Below, piece after piece: positions 32,108-44,316 of a stretch of 64,000 nt of DNA (position 1 is the stretch's first letter; the number at the start of each line of letters is the position of its first letter). The notes below the pieces were generated by a model, which saw only the letters and a list, made by a program, of their open reading frames with translations, did no database searches and had not been told where the DNA came from. The position numbers and the translations under genes were made by a program. Source of the DNA: Zymoseptoria tritici IPO323 (Eukaryota > Ascomycota > Dothideomycetes > Mycosphaerellales > Mycosphaerellaceae); the NCBI RefSeq assembly GCF_000219625.1, contig NC_018211.1, forward strand, positions 868,001-932,000, in the 5' to 3' direction.

Positions 32108-33465
32108 GGCTGTGGTGGTGGTGTATGAGTGGTGAGAACCAGATGGTAGGAGAGGACTGGTCTCCTCCTCGCTTGACACGACGACGATGATTGTTTTCTC
32201 ACGTCGTTCTCCTCAACAGACTAAGCAAGCTGGTATGGACCCACTACTGCAGTAAGAGTGCAATGCATAGGAAGACAAGGGTTGAGAGCTTGTTTAACGA
32301 AGCACAACTGCCGTGACGTTGCAAGCATTGCTTTTCCTCCCTGCAGCGGAGACAAACTTGCCCTCGAAGGATTTCTCTTCCCTCACCCCCTCTCAACCGG
32401 TTCTGCTGTCTTCATCAAACGTGTCTAGCGTGGAGGTGGAAGTCAGCCATACGTCGACGAGCGTGGGAGTATGCAGGGCACATGCAGCCAGCGCACGCGA
32501 AGGATGCATTCGTTCTTTGAGGACGCATGTGAGACGTAAGACTAGGCCCTTCACGTGATAGACTGATGTGTCGTCTACCCGGTTCGAGCCGTTCGGGGTA
32601 TCGGAGTGGGAGTGGGAGGCCGATGGCAGAGTGAGAGCGATCGAGGTCAGAGTGGGGGCGAAGATGTGAGATGACAGACGGAAGCAACGGAGCCAAGACA
32701 AGACAAGACGTCAGGGCAGCGTGGTCAGATGCGGTTTGTGTGCATAATGATTCCACATCACATCTCATCTCATCGCGTGGCTTTCTCGGGCTCAGCCCTG
32801 TGGTGCCGATGAGACATGTGGTGGCGCATTGTCATGATGGTGGGTGGGGGCGAAGAAGACGATCTAAGGTATAGACAACAAAGATCGGAACACTTTTTCG
32901 ATCTCACATCGGGATATGTCATCTTCACATCCACGGCATCGGCATTACGCAGTTATGCAGCAACGAGTGGACACTTCTCTTTCGGGTGGCTGACTCTCTG
33001 CTGCGTGCGAAGGTTCCGCGGAGGCCAAACCTACATCTCCCACGTGGCTCCTTCACGCTAGAACTACTCGCACTATGGTCCATGGTCCATGGTCCATGGC
33101 ACCTCCAGGGACTAGACTTCGATTGCCCAGAGAAATGAGAGAGAGATCGATGTCAAATTCTGCCAACTATACTACCATACACGCCCATCTTCCACCTTCC
33201 TCCCGTTCAAGTCCTCTACGGCCGAGCCACATCTATGACATCCACGGATTTGAGTGAATGACCCTCATATATACCTGACAGACCCGCCAAGACGTCAACC
33301 ACACTGGCCTACCCTCTACCTACTCTCTCGCCATCGGGTTGTCCTGTCAAGCCACACACGATCCCGGACCGAGACATCTGATCACCACACCTACAAAGAA
33401 AGACCAGCATCCATCCACCCTCAGCCTCATCCCTCCCCCTCTCCCTTCCCCCTCACCCACCCACC
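32108..33465. other. Shared upstream region of the P450 and methyltransferase genes
   Basis: A 1.36-kb divergent intergenic region. It contains a short tandem repeat at 33075-33099 (3.5 copies of ATGGTCC, making overlapping CCATGG palindromes). No gene was seen. Confidence 0.5.
33075..33099. repeat. 7-bp tandem repeat with CCATGG palindromes
   Basis: The unit ATGGTCC occurs three and a half times in the divergent promoter region, about 370 bp before the methyltransferase start. Confidence 0.8.
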
Positions 33466-34581
33466 ATGGCCTCCTCCTCATCCTCACCCCCAGATGAACC
33501 CCCCATCCTCTCCACCGTCGACCTCGAAATCCGCGACACATCCGGCTACGCCTCCTCCGACTCGGGCTACTCCGAAGCCCTCCTCTCCACCGCCTCCATC
33601 ACCTCCTCAATCTACCAATACGAGCTCGAAAACGGCCGCACCTACCACGCCTTCGCCCGCGACAAAAAACACGTCCTCCCCAACGACGAAATCGAACAGG
33701 AACGCATGGACATCCACTACCACTCCATGCGCCTCACCCTCGAGGAGACCCACTTCTTCGCCCCCTTGCAGACTCCTCCGGGTCCGCGAATGATCCTCGA
33801 CATCGGCACGGGCACGGGGATATGGGCCATTGATGTCGCGGACGAGTATCCCGACGCGCAGGTCATCGGGGCGGATTTGAGTCCCATTCAACCGAGTGCG
33901 GTGCCCCCGAATTTGGAGTTTCAGATTATGGATGCGGATGAGGAGTGGAATTTCTCGCAAAAATTCGATCTCGTGCATACGAGGCTGATGAACGGTTTCA
34001 GCATCAAGTCTTGGCCGTTTTTCTACGAGCAAGCCTACAAGTCCATGCTCCCCGGCGGATGGGTGGAAAATCAGGAATTCGACCTCGCGTTCATGTCGGA
34101 CGATGGATCCCTCTCCCCCTCCTCCGCGACGCAGCAATGGCTCGACCTCTGGAATCTCGGCATCTCCAACCTCGGACTCACAGGACGTTGCGACCCCGAA
34201 TACATGGCGCGGGAGATGTCCGCGGCCGGGTTCGTGAATGTATCAATAAGGGCGTATAAAATGCCCATCGGACCATGGCCGAAGGATAAAAGGTTGCGGC
34301 AAGCCGGGTTACTATTTCTGGTGGGCTATCTCGAAGGACTGAGTGGACTGAGTTTGAGGACGTTTACGTATGGATTGGGGTGGGGGGTGGAGGAGATGGA
34401 GGTGTTGTTGGCGAAGGTGCGGACGGAGGTGAAGAGTAAGAAGTTGCATTGTTATGTGCCGGTGTGAGTTTTTAGATTGTCCCTCCCTCTCGAGGGTGTG
34501 TGTTTCCGGGGTGTGAGTGCGCTGACGGGTGGTGTTAGGTATGTTGTTACGGGGCAGAAACCGGAGGGTGCGGCGACATGA
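33466..34581 (+). CDS. LaeA-like SAM-dependent methyltransferase
   Basis: Exons 33466-34463 and 34539-34581 are joined over a 75-nt intron and give 346 aa. The small last exon restores the family ending (LHCYVPVYVVTGQKPEGAAT); without splicing the frame stops at 34467. Motif I is DIGTGTGIWAIDVADEYP and motif II lies around VIGADLSPIQP. The N-terminal stretch (YQYELENGRTYHAF, then the LPNDEIEQERMDI block) is typical of the LaeA/TAM-domain group. LaeA itself is a nuclear regulator of secondary metabolism in the velvet complex, but most genomes carry many LaeA-like paralogs of unknown substrate, and this one cannot be called LaeA. Its divergent P450 partner suggests a small metabolic locus. Confidence 0.9.
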
Positions 34582-36168
34582 GTGGCAGGAAATCATTCTC
34601 TACCCGGGAAGCCCCATCTGGAAAATACCCATCAGGACCGCCAGGCCACAAGGACAGCCACCGCTGACACAGGGGGAAGAAGACGACATGTGGACCACTA
34701 CCTAGCACGAGCGATGGACATCATTGTCGCCATTTCTCACAATCCTCTCGCGCTGGGGAGTTTGCGGATTTTCAGCTACACCCTGAAGTTCCCCCCTCTG
34801 TGGACTGCAGGGCATTTAATTGAGGACTCGTCCGTCTTGTCCGAGCGAGATGGAGGCTTATGCACCTCCAAGAATCCGAAACTCTCTCTCTCTCGCTCGT
34901 GGATGTAGGAAAGAATGGAATTAGCCACGAAACTGCTTGGCTCTACTGGGAATGCCACAGCAGCACGACACGGACGAGCCTAAATGGATGGATAGTCCGC
35001 TCAGCATAGCTCGGAGAGCGAAGAATCACTCTTCCGCGCGAGCGGACGGGAATGATCTTGCATGGGTGGATGAACTGGGCAAAACAAGGAGAGGAGACGC
35101 CGCATGGACGATTTCACTTCCTTCCCACGGGAGAACGGAACGGGAAAAGTGACTTTCGAGCGAGTGAGGGAGAAGATCAGAACAGAAGCGCCCGCGGCGG
35201 AGCTGAATGCGTTGCGTCGGCCAGCGAGAAAAGTTGCCGACCTCACGGAGGTTGAGCATGAGCCGGGCGATAGAGGAGATCGAGAAGGCTATCGCTCTTT
35301 GTCGATCTCGAATTGAAAGCCGGCAATATTGCTGCGGGAGTTCTCCGGCGTCAGCGGGCCCTTGAAAGAGAGAGAAGTTGCTCGACTCAGAGATCCGGCT
35401 GTCATAGACTATCGTACGGAATGATAAGCTCGGCTGCTCTGTGGTAGGAGCTCAAGAGTTTGCTTCTTCCTGAAATATCGACTCGCACCACCTCCGAGAT
35501 GCACCAATCGGACGCTGTATATAAGAGGAGCCTTGACTTCCATGTCAGAGGAAGAAAGCGGAGTCGGACGATCGCGGTGCTGTCAGATCGACTCTCCACG
35601 TCAAAAGTCTAAATCGTGGAGGTCAGTCAACCGAGATGGAGACGGCCGCGGGCACTGTGATATAGGCATTTGAGATATGTGTCCAAGCAACCATTTTCAT
35701 TGCTGCCGACACCATCTCAAACTTAAGAAATCGATACATACCTCATCGACCATCTTCTTTTGTCCCCATTCTTCTTTCCGCTGAAAAATTTGGCCGCAGG
35801 AGGGTGTACTCTTGCCTTTTCTTGACACGCGACCTGGACCTGGTGTCACGATGTAGCCCGCTAATGCCCGCTAATGTAGGCTGCATGCCCGCGGACTTTT
35901 CGATGTACTAAACCAGCGAGCAGGGAGGTCTTGGGAAGGATGTGTTGAGTTAACTGCATGTTGTCTTCTGCAGGCTGGTCCAATTTGAGTGCGGACTTTT
36001 TGAAGCGACAGAGAACAGGATAGTCCGGGTATGACTACTTGAGGGTGAGGTTTGGACGACGGGATGTGTTCGACAGCAGGTGGTATCAAACTTGGTTGCG
36101 AATATTGCTCTTTTATATAAACGCTTCGTTCAGCTAGTGCGGGATACGAGACTCTGGGTAGTGTGACT
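34582..36168. other. Spacer of about 1.6 kb between convergent genes
   Basis: No gene was seen. A TATATAAG box-like site at about 35517 and a TATATAA at about 36114 have no gene attached that I can support. Confidence 0.45.
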
Positions 36169-38963
36169 TCATGTACCCGGCCTCCTCACCCACCCTCCGC
36201 TCTCCTGCTCTATGTATCTGTCATCACCTCCATATCTGTCATGCCTTCCACCCGTCTCCACTGCCGACTCACTCGTAGCTAGTGCTGCATGCTCAACGGC
36301 CGGTCTCTGTGATCCACCTCCAGCGTCATTATTCCACCCTTCCGCCCCTCCAAACCCCGCTCGCTCAGCAGGCTCAACAGCAGCATGATAGAAGGGTAAG
36401 GAGTCTATACCTCCACCACCCGCTCCTGCTCCTGCTCCTGTTACCATGGTGTTTCCCATCCACAAGTCGCCATTATTACCGAAGACGTGTTCGAACGCGG
36501 AGAAGTCGAGGTCCGCGAAGCTGAAGTCGAAGGATTCGGAGTCGAGATTAGTGGAGGAGGAAGGTGTCGTGGTTGTGTGGGTGGGTGAGGAGTAATCGAG
36601 AGAAGTCTGTGTGATGTTCGAGGCGAAGGTGGGAGGCGGGTATGAAGTTACATGCGAAGCGGATGGCGGTATGGCTTGGGAATAGGGCTGATTGGAGCTG
36701 TTGCGGTGGTCCGGCTGTGGCTGGTTGTATTGATGGTCGGAGTAAGGGTGGTGTTGCTGTTGTTGATGTGCCTGCATGGAGGGATAGGGTGGGTGATGTT
36801 GCGACTGTTGATATTTCGGCGGCGGCTGGTAATGGTGGTCCGATCGGTTGTGCTGCTGGTTTCGGGTTTGCTCTTTCGTCGTGGCGAGGTGTCGCTCCGG
36901 AATTGGCTCTGCCCGTGGCATCAATAGTGAGAAGCTCTGTTGCTGCTGCTTCGGGGCGGCCTCTTTCGTCGTAAGTTCGTTCTGCCGCTGTCTCCCACCC
37001 TGAGCCTTACTGCTTTTTTTGCTCTTCCTACTTTCATGTCCATCCGTAGCAGCCCGCTCAGCCTGGCTCCTCCCTGCTCTCGCTTTCCGAATCAAGCCAT
37101 CCACATATCCCCACGCAGGATCTTCCTTTTTGTCCTTGAAGACATCATCCCAGTCGCGCAAGAGAGGATCAAGGGCTTGCCACGCTGCCTCTCTGAACTC
37201 TTCATTTCTGGAATTCCCCAATTCTGCAATCACGATCGCCAGGCTATGCCACTGCACAAAGTCGCGGAAGAACCAAGCATAGTCCGCTGTGCAACCTCTC
37301 CCTGCCGCAGATCCATTCGCGGGACTGGAAGGAGGGGAGGCCAGGACATGCGTGTATTGTATGATCTCAACGGACGTGCGAAGGAGGTGGTGTCTTTGCG
37401 CCGGCGGCGTTTCCGGCGTTGGAATAAGGCCTTTTGGGAAGTCAATTATGAGTCGGCACTTGAGCAGCAAGGCGTGCAAGAATGTGGCGCAAAGCCAGTC
37501 GTAAGATCGAGTAGAGGCATCGAAGTGGGCGGAGTAAGTCGATTGCAAGCGAGCCGTCGTCGAGTCGAAGAAGCGGCTTTGTTGCTCGTGGAGAGAGGTT
37601 TGCGAGATAGTCGGGTTGTGTCGTTTCTTCATGTCGAAGAGTGTGAAGACAAGGCGATGTACTTCAAACCGTAATAGAGGAAAGGTCATATCAGTTACGC
37701 CTTGTCTTGGACTTGGTACCACCGAAATTGATGGATGGAGATCGTTGTCGTTGAGATTAGATGGCAAGGAAATCGAGCTATTCTGCAGCAGGGAAGCACT
37801 GCGCGAACCTGAGTCTTCCGCAGTGCGAGACTCGAGACCACAGAGGTGATGCCAGCAGCGACGACGGAGCTCGGCTTCGTACGGTGGAAACTTGGTAGTT
37901 GGATCCTCGTGAAGGCCGAGCAATTCGGCAGCTCGGACAGCGAGGGTGAAGAGTGCAGGAAGATTCGTAGGAGTGGATTGATGACGGATGCAGATCTGAG
38001 CGCATAATAGTCAGCTACAAATGAATCAAGTCGGGATTTTGGTCGGGTCAGGAATAAACTCACCATATACAACACCAATCCCTGCACAGTCTCTAAGCCT
38101 GGCGCCTCAAGTGTTTCCTTCACCGCAGTCTCCACACACTGCCCATACCGCCTCAACAATACCTCCTGCGCTTCTCCAAATCTCCACCTGGTCTCCGCCG
38201 CCGTGCACGAGCTCACCGCCGCGAAGTACATCGCGAACAACAACGCATTCGTCGAAGTGGGGATGTTGTTGATGTTGATATTATCAACCAGACCAAGGAG
38301 TTTCTTCGTAAAGGTCGGACGGTGGATGAGCTTGATCATGGGATCGACGCGGGAGGCGAATAGATGCCAGTATTCGAAGACACTCCGTGTCGGAGGATGA
38401 GGCATCGCAACTTTCGTATTTGAAGTCGTATGTGCGGCGGTCGAGGGAGTAGCGTGATAAGCGCGAACATTGAACGCCCGATCGTCAACACGAGGTTCAT
38501 GTTCATTGTTGCCAGAAGACCGCGTGAGAGCGATCAAAGCATCTTGAACCAGCCCCTCTGATGCGGCGGTCGTTCGTACTGTGCTGAGCCGTGACGCTGA
38601 ACGGCTTGACCCTGATGCATTAATGCCTTGCGCGGCCTCCGAACTGCGTCGTTCCTCTTCACCACCGTTCACTTCTGTCCTTCCATCTCCCTCTCCATTC
38701 GCCGACGAAGCAGCTCCCGGTTGGAGGTACCTAACTAGATCCTCGAGATGCCTCTGTCGCGGCGGTTTGTCTTTCTTGTATGGTCCTCGTTTACGTTTGA
38801 CGCCCAGTTCTGGCGCGGGATAGACACAAGGTAAGTCGGACTTGACGCAGTTGTGGCAACCTTCCGTCTCGCGACTGCATTTCAGTTTGCGCCGCCGACA
38901 GCCTAGACATGAGGTTCCAGGTTTGTTGACGGAGTTTTGAGCGAGTAGATGTTGGGTGGACAT
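36169..38963 (-). CDS. Zn2Cys6 transcription factor with fungal-specific domain
   Basis: Exons 38963-38064 and 37995-36169 on the minus strand are joined over a 68-nt intron (GTGAGT..CTCAG), giving 908 aa. The binuclear zinc cluster lies at residues about 19-46 (CLGCRRRKLKCSR, then CHNCVKSDLPC), followed by a basic linker (KRKRGPYKKDKPPRQR) and a short coiled coil. The fungal-specific middle domain spans about 200-560, including SVFEYWHLFASRVDPMIKL and, after the splice, ICIRHQSTPTNL, AVRAAELLGLHED and RRRCWHHLCGL. The C-terminal third is rich in Gln, Pro, Ser and His, with poly-Gln runs, and looks like an activation region. It probably binds paired CGG triplets. Targets are unknown; it lies 1.6 kb from the methyltransferase and could regulate that pair. 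Confidence 0.92.
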
Positions 38964-39970
38964 GGTGTGGCCTGGCGGTCTGATATTCCCTGCATCAACC
39001 TAGGAGTTCGATGCGAGGCTGGCCGTGGCAAAACCGTATGATCATGTCGTGTGTAGCTACTGCTGGCTGCCACGCATTCGTTGCCTTATGACAGCTAGTC
39101 AAGCCAGAGGTTGACTAGCGAAGCAGCTTTCTCGATCTGGTGTGAACACGAGGGTTGGAGTGGCGTTGTCGTTGCGCGATTGTCCAGACAAGATGGCAGT
39201 GTACAGTACGATCCTAGAGTGAGCAGTATGGAAATGACCTTGACGGAAGAAATGGGAATGTTCGAGGAGCAGCAAGGAATCATGAACGTAGAAATGGTAC
39301 TCCCAAGGTCGCCATGGCCCACTCTCTTCGCACCGGCTGATTCTCGGCAGGTTTCGATGGACTTCGATCGACCCCGCCCGCCGCGACAGCGAGGTTGGCA
39401 TTTGCCTTATTGTTGCATCGCGGGACACGAGATATTCTTTGCTCGCCTCACCGGTGACGCTGATCTCTGACTGTTGGTCAATAATGCCACTGGCCCACTA
39501 CGCATCAATCTCAACCTGAGGACATGTTCTGCAGTGTTGGCCGAACATTGGAGAATATGCCGTGAGGAGCAGTCATCGCCATCTAAGCAGTGGTCCGAAA
39601 CGAGCGCGCAGAGATTGGTTGTGGGTATGCGAAGGGGAAGGTTGAGGTGAGAAGGAGCACGATGAAGAAGGAGACTTCACATTTGTCTGCCGTCAAGACC
39701 GAAGTCTTAATTTCGGGCCCGAGCTGGACACCCATGACAGTGTAAGATAGCCAGAGGAAACAGTGGTGTCAAGACTATCACTTGAACTTGTGTCACAGCA
39801 CATCTATACTGGATATCGGAACAGGTAAATGATTTTTATTCACCATCGTCAATCATGTCAACGACGCTTCGATCTATTGACTTTTGTGCTGCTCTCGAGC
39901 AACTCGTACAGACAAGTATCCGCATGACTTGCTCTAGCCCTAGCGTTCACATTCTCGCCAGACCATGCAT
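38964..39970. other. Spacer between the zinc-cluster regulator and NDP kinase
   Basis: About 1 kb without a supportable gene; it contains the regulator's promoter and the 3' flank of the kinase gene. Confidence 0.5.
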
Positions 39971-40787
39971 CTACTTCTCGTAAACCCAGTCGTGCTGCGC
40001 CGACTTCCAGCTCTGAATCTCGCTCTTCTCGAACCAGAGAGCAATCTCCTTCTGGGCGGACTCGACGGCGTCGGAGCCGTGGCAGACGTTGCGGCCGACG
40101 TCCTGGAGAGCATTGTGTCAGCAACGAGTCTCGATACCTGGATAGGATGGTGTAGAACTCACAATGGCGTAGTCACCACGGATGGTGCCTGGAGACGAAG
40201 CAGCGGGGTTGGTGGCTCCGAGAAGGACACGGCCGGTCTTGACGGCGTCACGGCCCTCCCAGACCATGGCGCAGATGGGGCCGGAACCCATGTCTGTGTT
40301 GGTGTGTTGTTAGATCGTGCTTTTAACATGTGTTTCATGTTTCCTTCTTTGTGTGACCTCCTCTGCAGTCTGCCTTCTCTTTCTGCTGGATGGCGGGTTG
40401 TGGACATACAGGAAACGAGACCCTTGAAGAAGGGCTTCTCGGCAAGGTCGGCGTAGTGCTTCTCGAGGTGCTCCTTGGAGGCGGTGACGAGCTTGATGGC
40501 GACGAGCTTGAAGCTGCGAGGTGAAGGGAATGCGTCAATGGATGGCTCCGGCTGAAGAGGATGATGAGGATGGTGAGACGTACCCGCGCTTCTCAAAGCG
40601 GCAGATGATGTCGCCGACGAGTCCACGCTGAAAGGGCGAGGTCAGTATTGATTCTTGTAGTCCTGATCTTCTTCAAGAAAATACCTGGACACCGTCTGGC
40701 TTGATGGCAATGAAGCTGTGAGAGCGGTCAGTCTGCGATCCAGCAGAGAACAATATGGACAACGTACGTCTGCTCGGAGGAAGACAT
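39971..40787 (-). CDS. NDK1: Nucleoside diphosphate kinase
   Basis: Six minus-strand exons, 40787-40768, 40715-40685, 40627-40584, 40513-40410, 40293-40163 and 40102-39971, give 153 aa, the standard subunit length. The reassembled protein reads [20 protein letters not shown] at the start, [13 protein letters not shown], then [40 protein letters not shown] with the phospho-accepting His, and ends [10 protein letters not shown]. The enzyme transfers the gamma phosphate from ATP to other nucleoside diphosphates through a phosphohistidine. The gene is intron-rich for its size, including exons of 20 and 31 nt. It is divergent from the glucosidase II gene, with 504 bp between starts. Confidence 0.97.
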
Positions 40788-41291
40788 GTCTGCTGCTTGT
40801 TCTTGTTGTTCTTGTTGGTGACGTTGAATGTTCTGGGAGATGATGGCTCTGTCTTTGGGACCGAGTTTCTTGAAGATTGCTGGAAGAGGGGAGTTGTCCA
40901 TTTTTTACACCGCCGATCACCCACGAAACGCTTTGGTGGGGCAGGACTTCAATGGCCACTGACGCAGGGGTCCAGGAGGAGAGAGAAAGAAGCTGGCGAC
41001 TCGATCAGATGGTGTGAATTGGCAATGGTTGATCGTGGTAAAGTGAGGATCATTGCATAGTGGGTGTCAAGTGAAGAATGGTATGATTTATTGCCTCTTC
41101 CTTCTCCCATCTCAAATTGGCCATTTTCCATGTTCTCGACCAAACAGGCAGGTGCCTTTGCATGCCTGAACACGACTTTTGCTTTCAATGCTCGGCGTCG
41201 GCGAAACAGCTTAACGTGTTGACATTGGCGGATGAACTGTTGCTCTTCTTTTTTGATGAACTTCATTCTGCCATAGCAGCTGGGAGGAACA
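40788..41291. other. Divergent promoter region, NDP kinase and glucosidase II
   Basis: A 504-bp region between two housekeeping start codons facing away from each other. No gene was seen. Confidence 0.5.
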
Positions 41292-44200
41292 ATGCGTGGC
41301 TCCAATGGCTCATGGACAATGTGGTCCAATCTTCTCTTCCTCCTCGCAACGATATGTAGCCTCATCACGCCGGCCGGTCAGTGAACACATCCCAGTCGAG
41401 CCTCCTGAGCTCCAGCTCCATTGAAAGAACACGGCCTGACATACAATAGTGACGGTGAAGCACGAGAACTTCAAGACCTGCGATCAGTCCGGCTTCTGTA
41501 AACGAAATCGCCTCTACGCCGATAATGCTCTCTCGACCTCGACATGGGAATCTCCTTACCAACTCGAGCCATCAACGATCAAGTTCAACGATGGCATCCT
41601 TACCGGGATTGTCAACAAGAAGCTCGCGAGCTCAGAGACCATCCGTCTCCCATTCAAGCTCGCCTTCTACGAATCAGGAGTTGCTCGCGTGACCATTGAT
41701 GAGGAGAAGCGTCAAAAGGGTGAAATCGAGCTTCGACATGACAGCAAGGCCAGGAAGGAACGATATAATGAGGCGGAGAAGTGGGCTATCGTAGGTGGAA
41801 CGACAGTCAGTACTACTGCTGCCATTTCGAAAGATGCGGACAAGGACACAACGAAAGTGGTGTATGGTGCTGGGAGCAAGTTCGACGCCATCATCCGACA
41901 CTCTCCCCTCAGCATCGACTTCAGACGAGACGGCGAGATTCAGATCAAATTCAACGACAAGGGTCTGCTCAATGTTGAGCACTGGCGGAGGAAGGTGGAG
42001 AAGAAGGCGGAAGAGCAGAATGGAACGGACGATGCAGCAGCAAAGACAGAGGACAAAGTTGCCGGAGAGGACGAGAGCACATGGTGGGACGAGGCTTTTG
42101 GAGGCAACACCGACACTAAGCCTCGTGGACCGGAGTCCGTGGCAATGGACATCTCCTTCCCAGGCTACGACTTCGTATATGGAATTGCTGAGCACGCTGG
42201 GCCTCTGGCGTTGAAGGAGACTCGTGGAGGAGACGGCAAATACTCGGAGCCCTACCGCATGTACAACGCCGATGTATTCGAGTATGAGATGGACAGCCCG
42301 ATGACTCTGTACGGCAACATTCCGTTCATGCAGGCGCAGAAGAAAGATTCCACCGTTGGCGTGTTCTGGTTGAACGCAGCAGAGACCTGGGTCGACATCA
42401 CCAAGACCTCAACCCTCGCCAATGCTATGAGTCTAGGAATCGCAGGCGACAAGACCACCAACACCCACTGGATTAGCGAGAACGGTCTCCTCGATGTATT
42501 CGTCTTCCTCGGACCCACTCCTCAGGATGTCCTCGGAGCATACACTGAGCTCACAGGAACCCAACAACTCCCTCAACACTTCTCCATCGCCAGCCATCAA
42601 TGTCGCTGGAACTACGTCACAGATGAGGATGTCCGTGATGTCGACAAGAAGTTCGACAAGCACCGCATCCCATACGATGTCATCTGGTTGGATATTGAAT
42701 ACACCGACGGAAAGAAGTACTTCACATGGGACTCCATGACCTTTCCCGATCCTCTCGGCATGCAGAAACAGCTCGATGAGCACGATCGTAAGCTCGTCGC
42801 CATCATCGACCCTCACATCAAGAACGAGGGCGGCTACCCCATCGTCGACGAACTCAAATCAAAAGGTCTCGCCGTGAACAACAAAGAAGGCAACATCTAC
42901 GAAGGATGGTGCTGGCCTGGCAGCAGTCACTGGGTCGACTGCTTCAGTCCCGCCGCTCGTAAATGGTGGGCGGACCTCTTCCAATATGCCAAATTCCCAG
43001 GCTCCGCCAAGAATCTCTTCATCTGGAACGACATGAACGAGCCCTCGGTCTTCAACGGCCCAGAGACAACCATGCCCAAGGACAACCTGCACCACGACAA
43101 CTGGGAGCACCGCGACGTCCACAACCTCAACGGCATGACCCTCATCAATGCCACCTACGAAGGTCTCCTCGCTCGCTCCCCAGCCGAGCAGAAACAGAAC
43201 GTCCGGCCCTTCGTCCTCACACGCTCCTTCTTCGCAGGGTCCCAACGTCTCGGCGCAATGTGGACCGGCGACAACCAAGCCGAATGGTCCCACCTCGCCG
43301 CCTCCATCCCCATGACCCTCTCAATGGGCATCTCCGGCTTTCCCTTCGCCGGCGCTGACGTGGGCGGCTTCTTCGGCAACCCCGACAAGGAGCTCCTCAC
43401 GAGATGGTACCAAGCCGGCATCTTCTACCCCTTCATGCGCGCGCACGCCCACATCGACACCCGTCGGAGAGAGCCTTATCTCGCTGGAAGTCCTTACACA
43501 GAGATCATCACCCAAGCCATTCGTCTCCGCTACGCCCTGCTCCCAGCTTGGTACACCGCCTTCCATGAGTCCCACATGACCGGCGCGCCTATCATCCGTC
43601 CACATTACTACGTCTTTCCCGGCGACGAAAAGGGTTTCGCCATTGATGACCAATTCTTCATCGGTTCCACCGGCTTGCTCGCCAAACCCGTCACAACGCC
43701 TGAGACGACAGCGCAGAAAATCTACCTCGCGGATAAGGAGGTCTACTATGACTACTTCGACTTCTGGACGTATCAAGGTCCCGGCGAAGTCAATGTCAAC
43801 GCTCCGCTGGATGTCATCCCACTGCTCATGCGAGGAGGACACATCTTCCCCCGTCGCGACCGACCAAGGCGTAGTTCTGGACTGATGAAGTACGATCCTG
43901 TGACTCTGGTCGTTGTGCTGGGCCACAGTGGAGATGCGGAGGGAACGCTGTATCTGGATGATGGGGAGTCGTTCGACTATGAACAAGGTGCTTTCATTCA
44001 CCGGTCATTCAAGTACACTGCTGCGAGCAAGGAACTGGTGAGTGAAGACCTGACGCCGAAGGAGAAGAAGGGCAAGAAACAGGAGGCGTATAAGAAGGTC
44101 ATGAAGGATGTGCGGGTGGAGAAGATTGTGCTTGTGGGGGTTCCGGATGGATGGGTTGGGAAGACGGAGGTTACTGTGGTTGAGGAAGGTGGGAAGGCTG

Positions 44201-44316
44201 AGAGGAAGGTGGCTGTGGAGGTGTTTGCCAAGGAGAAGGAGGGCAAAGCGGCTTATGCGGTTGTTCGCGATCCGGAGGTTAGAGTTGGGGAGGGGTGGAG
44301 GGTGAAGTTTGAGTGA
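41292..44316 (+). CDS. Glucosidase II catalytic alpha subunit (GH31)
   Basis: Exons 41292-41376 and 41450-44316 are joined over a 73-nt intron (GTCAGT..ACAATAG), giving 983 aa. The short first exon supplies the signal peptide (MRGSNGSWTMWSNLLFLLAT), and the mature start VKHENFKTCDQSGFCKRNR is typical of the family. GH31 motifs are present: the nucleophile in WNDMNEPSVFNGPE, the acid/base region WTGDNQAEWSHL, and HQCRWNYVTDEDV. The enzyme trims the two inner alpha-1,3-glucoses from N-glycans in the ER lumen and drives the calnexin cycle; it works with a beta subunit that is not in this window. Like other family members it lacks its own HDEL signal. Confidence 0.96.

Noticed and set aside
33254..33793. 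Pro/Ser-rich plus-strand frame overlapping the methyltransferase start
   Set aside because: Off-frame reading of the C-rich coding start of the methyltransferase.
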